A stretch of 7,222 nt of DNA from Cytophagales bacterium (GTDB lineage: Bacteria > Bacteroidota > Bacteroidia > Cytophagales > Cyclobacteriaceae): assembly GCA_020063545.1 (NCBI GenBank), contig JAGUUF010000284.1, positions 1 to 7,222 of the forward strand, read 5' to 3'. The position numbers and the translations under genes are program-made. Of this stretch, positions 5,919 through 7,222 are shown piece by piece. A model generated the notes under the pieces. The model searched no databases and was not told where the DNA came from. It saw nothing but the letters and a program-made list of their open reading frames with translations. Position 1 is the first letter of the stretch, and every line of letters starts with the position of its first letter.

Positions 5919-7222
5919 ATGATACTCTTCAAAAACTGGTTGAAGTCAATTTCATTGCCGGTAGTTAATCCCAGCCTTACCACCACCAGGTTTTTGGAGG
6001 GAATGATGAATACATATTGATCCTCATATCCTGAGCAGTAGAACATATCATCGGGTACATCGGGAAAGTCGCGCTGAGTTTTATCACCCGGGTTACCCGC
6101 ATTCAGCCAGAACTGTGCTCCGTATTCTCCACGTTTTGCGCCTTTTGCCGGAGTAGTGGTGTACTCCACCCAGCCTTCCGGAAGAATGCGTTCACCCAGC
6201 CAATAACCATCATTCAGGTAGAGCATACCGAACCGTGCCCAGTCGCGGGCGGTGGCATACGAAAATGACGAACCCACAAATGTTCCTCCGGGGTCGGGTT
6301 CAATAACGAGTGAATGCATGCCGATTTTATGAAAGAGATTGTGGTATGGATAGCTGTGATACTCTTTATCACCAATCAGTTGTCGCGAAATTCGTGACAG
6401 GATGTTGGTGGTGCCACTGGAGTAATAAAAAACTTCTCCCGGTGGATGCGTTAGCGGAAATGTTGCGGCATAAGTTCCTGCATCGCGTTTCTTAAACAAC
6501 ATATTTGTAGCCGCACTCGGTCCTGAATAAATCTCCTGCCACGCCAACCCACTGCTGGCCTGCATCAGGTTGTGGATGGTGATAGCTTGCCGTTCGTCCT
6601 GCTGCCATGCTTTAATGGGTGGGTGATCGTTCAGCGAGATTTTTTGATCCCTCACCAGTAAACCGATGATGCCATTGGTTAAACTTTTCGTCATGGACCA
6701 ACCCATTTGCCTTGTGTTCATGGAAAACCCTTCCGCATATTTTTCAACTATTATGTTTCCATCATGAATGACCAGGATAGCACGGGTGCGCCTGTTATTT
6801 TTCTGACCGGGCTCTTCAAATGCTTCGATAATGGTTTTATGCAGTTTATTACTGTCGTATGAAGTCAGGTCAAGATAGTCGGGCAGTTTATTTCCGGCAG
6901 GCCACGGAATGGTATCCTGATTCACCCGTGGTGGTGCAGCAATTTTCCAGGGCTGGTTGCGCAGTTCTTCTTCCGTGATTTCATTCACCAATGTGCAGCC
7001 TAAGCCCTTGCGGTAAATAGCTTTTCGTTTCGCCATTCCAAAAACTGAAGCGGTAGCAGATGAATCCTGGTAATTAGCGTTGAAGGAACCGAGAGCCAAT
7101 AATCCTGAACCTAACTCACTGTTAATAACATCCTGTTCTCCACGACCCACCAGCATGGTGCAGGAACAAAGTATTTTGGCGCCATAACCGGTTATGATGG
7201 GAAAAGCGATCCACGCGTAGTA
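5900..7222 (-). CDS. Class C beta-lactamase-like serine hydrolase (5' end outside window)
   Basis: Penicillin-binding/beta-lactamase-fold serine hydrolase (COG1680-like) of unknown substrate, probably envelope-located. The frame is open to the right edge: before the Met at 7156 it reads 22 codons including WIAFPIITGYGAKILCSC, which fits the membrane-anchor and 'GY.AK.LCS..FV.GR' N-terminus of this family, so that Met is unlikely to be the start. Counting from it, RKGLGCTLV (49-57) is a family block, SMTK (154-157) is the SxxK nucleophile motif with S154 and K157, YSSGTTNILSRI (245-256) is the second motif with Y245, and SGYEDQYVFIIPSKNLVVVRLG (375-396) is the third region, lacking the KTG of true beta-lactamases. 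This points to an esterase, amidase or peptidase-like activity rather than drug resistance. It converges on the DUF885 gene with no base between stops. Only the extreme N-terminus is missing. Confidence 0.9.
   Translation of the reverse strand, partial: YYAWIAFPIITGYGAKILCSCTMLVGRGEQDVINSELGSGLLALGSFNANYQDSSATASVFGMAKRKAIYRKGLGCTLVNEITEEELRNQPWKIAAPPRVNQDTIPWPAGNKLPDYLDLTSYDSNKLHKTIIEAFEEPGQKNNRRTRAILVIHDGNIIVEKYAEGFSMNTRQMGWSMTKSLTNGIIGLLVRDQKISLNDHPPIKAWQQDERQAITIHNLMQASSGLAWQEIYSGPSAATNMLFKKRDAGTYAATFPLTHPPGEVFYYSSGTTNILSRISRQLIGDKEYHSYPYHNLFHKIGMHSLVIEPDPGGTFVGSSFSYATARDWARFGMLYLNDGYWLGERILPEGWVEYTTTPAKGAKRGEYGAQFWLNAGNPGDKTQRDFPDVPDDMFYCSGYEDQYVFIIPSKNLVVVRLGLTTGNEIDFNQFLKSIIEALPE

Noticed and set aside
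5900..7222. Antibiotic-resistance beta-lactamase
   Set aside because: The SxxK motif is present but the KTG motif of true class C beta-lactamases is replaced by an SGYEDQ region; the family is mostly non-resistance serine hydrolases.
1..7222. Mobile element, CRISPR array, tRNA, rRNA or defence system
   Set aside because: No transposase or integrase genes, terminal repeats, spaced direct repeats, cloverleaf-like segments or defence domains were seen; nearly all bases are accounted for by six metabolic or envelope genes.

Overview
The window looks like a chromosomal stretch from a Bacteroidota bacterium, most likely of the Cytophagales type. This is an inference from gene content, roughly balanced base composition, scarce Shine-Dalgarno sequences and the style of the lipoprotein and serine hydrolase; no rRNA or marker gene fixes it. 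Six protein-coding genes fill almost all of the sequence. Both ends are cut: the first gene lacks its 5' part at the left edge, and the last gene (minus strand) lacks its 5' part at the right edge.

Layout: (1) the C-terminal part of formate--tetrahydrofolate ligase (fhs), open from base 2 to 1183; (2) fdhD, the sulfurtransferase that activates molybdenum formate dehydrogenases, with a GTG start at 1211; (3) a 12-segment APC-superfamily permease resembling the arginine/agmatine antiporter AdiC, whose ATG overlaps the fdhD stop (ATGA); (4) four bases later, a guanidino-group-modifying hydrolase of the DDAH/arginine deiminase/amidinotransferase fold with a complete Glu-Asp-His-Cys set; (5) after 18 bases, a probable lipoprotein of the DUF885 family with an altered metal-site region; (6) on the minus strand, a class C beta-lactamase-like serine hydrolase converging on gene 5 with no base between the two stop codons.

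Genes 1 to 5 run in one direction with gaps of -4 to 27 bases and could be one transcript. Two themes emerge. fhs and fdhD both concern formate and one-carbon metabolism, although no formate dehydrogenase subunit is visible. The permease and the hydrolase form a plausible uptake/exchange and hydrolysis pair for arginine or a substituted arginine. The DUF885 protein and the serine hydrolase are envelope-associated hydrolase-like proteins of unknown substrate.

There is no sign of a mobile element, CRISPR array, tRNA or rRNA. The most distinctive non-coding signal is a nested, symmetric inverted repeat (5881-5918) centred on the abutting stop codons of genes 5 and 6, a candidate two-way termination or mRNA 3'-end structure built inside coding sequence. 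I see no clearly new defence or mobile system; the best candidate for new biology is the permease/guanidino-hydrolase pair and its possible link to the formate genes.
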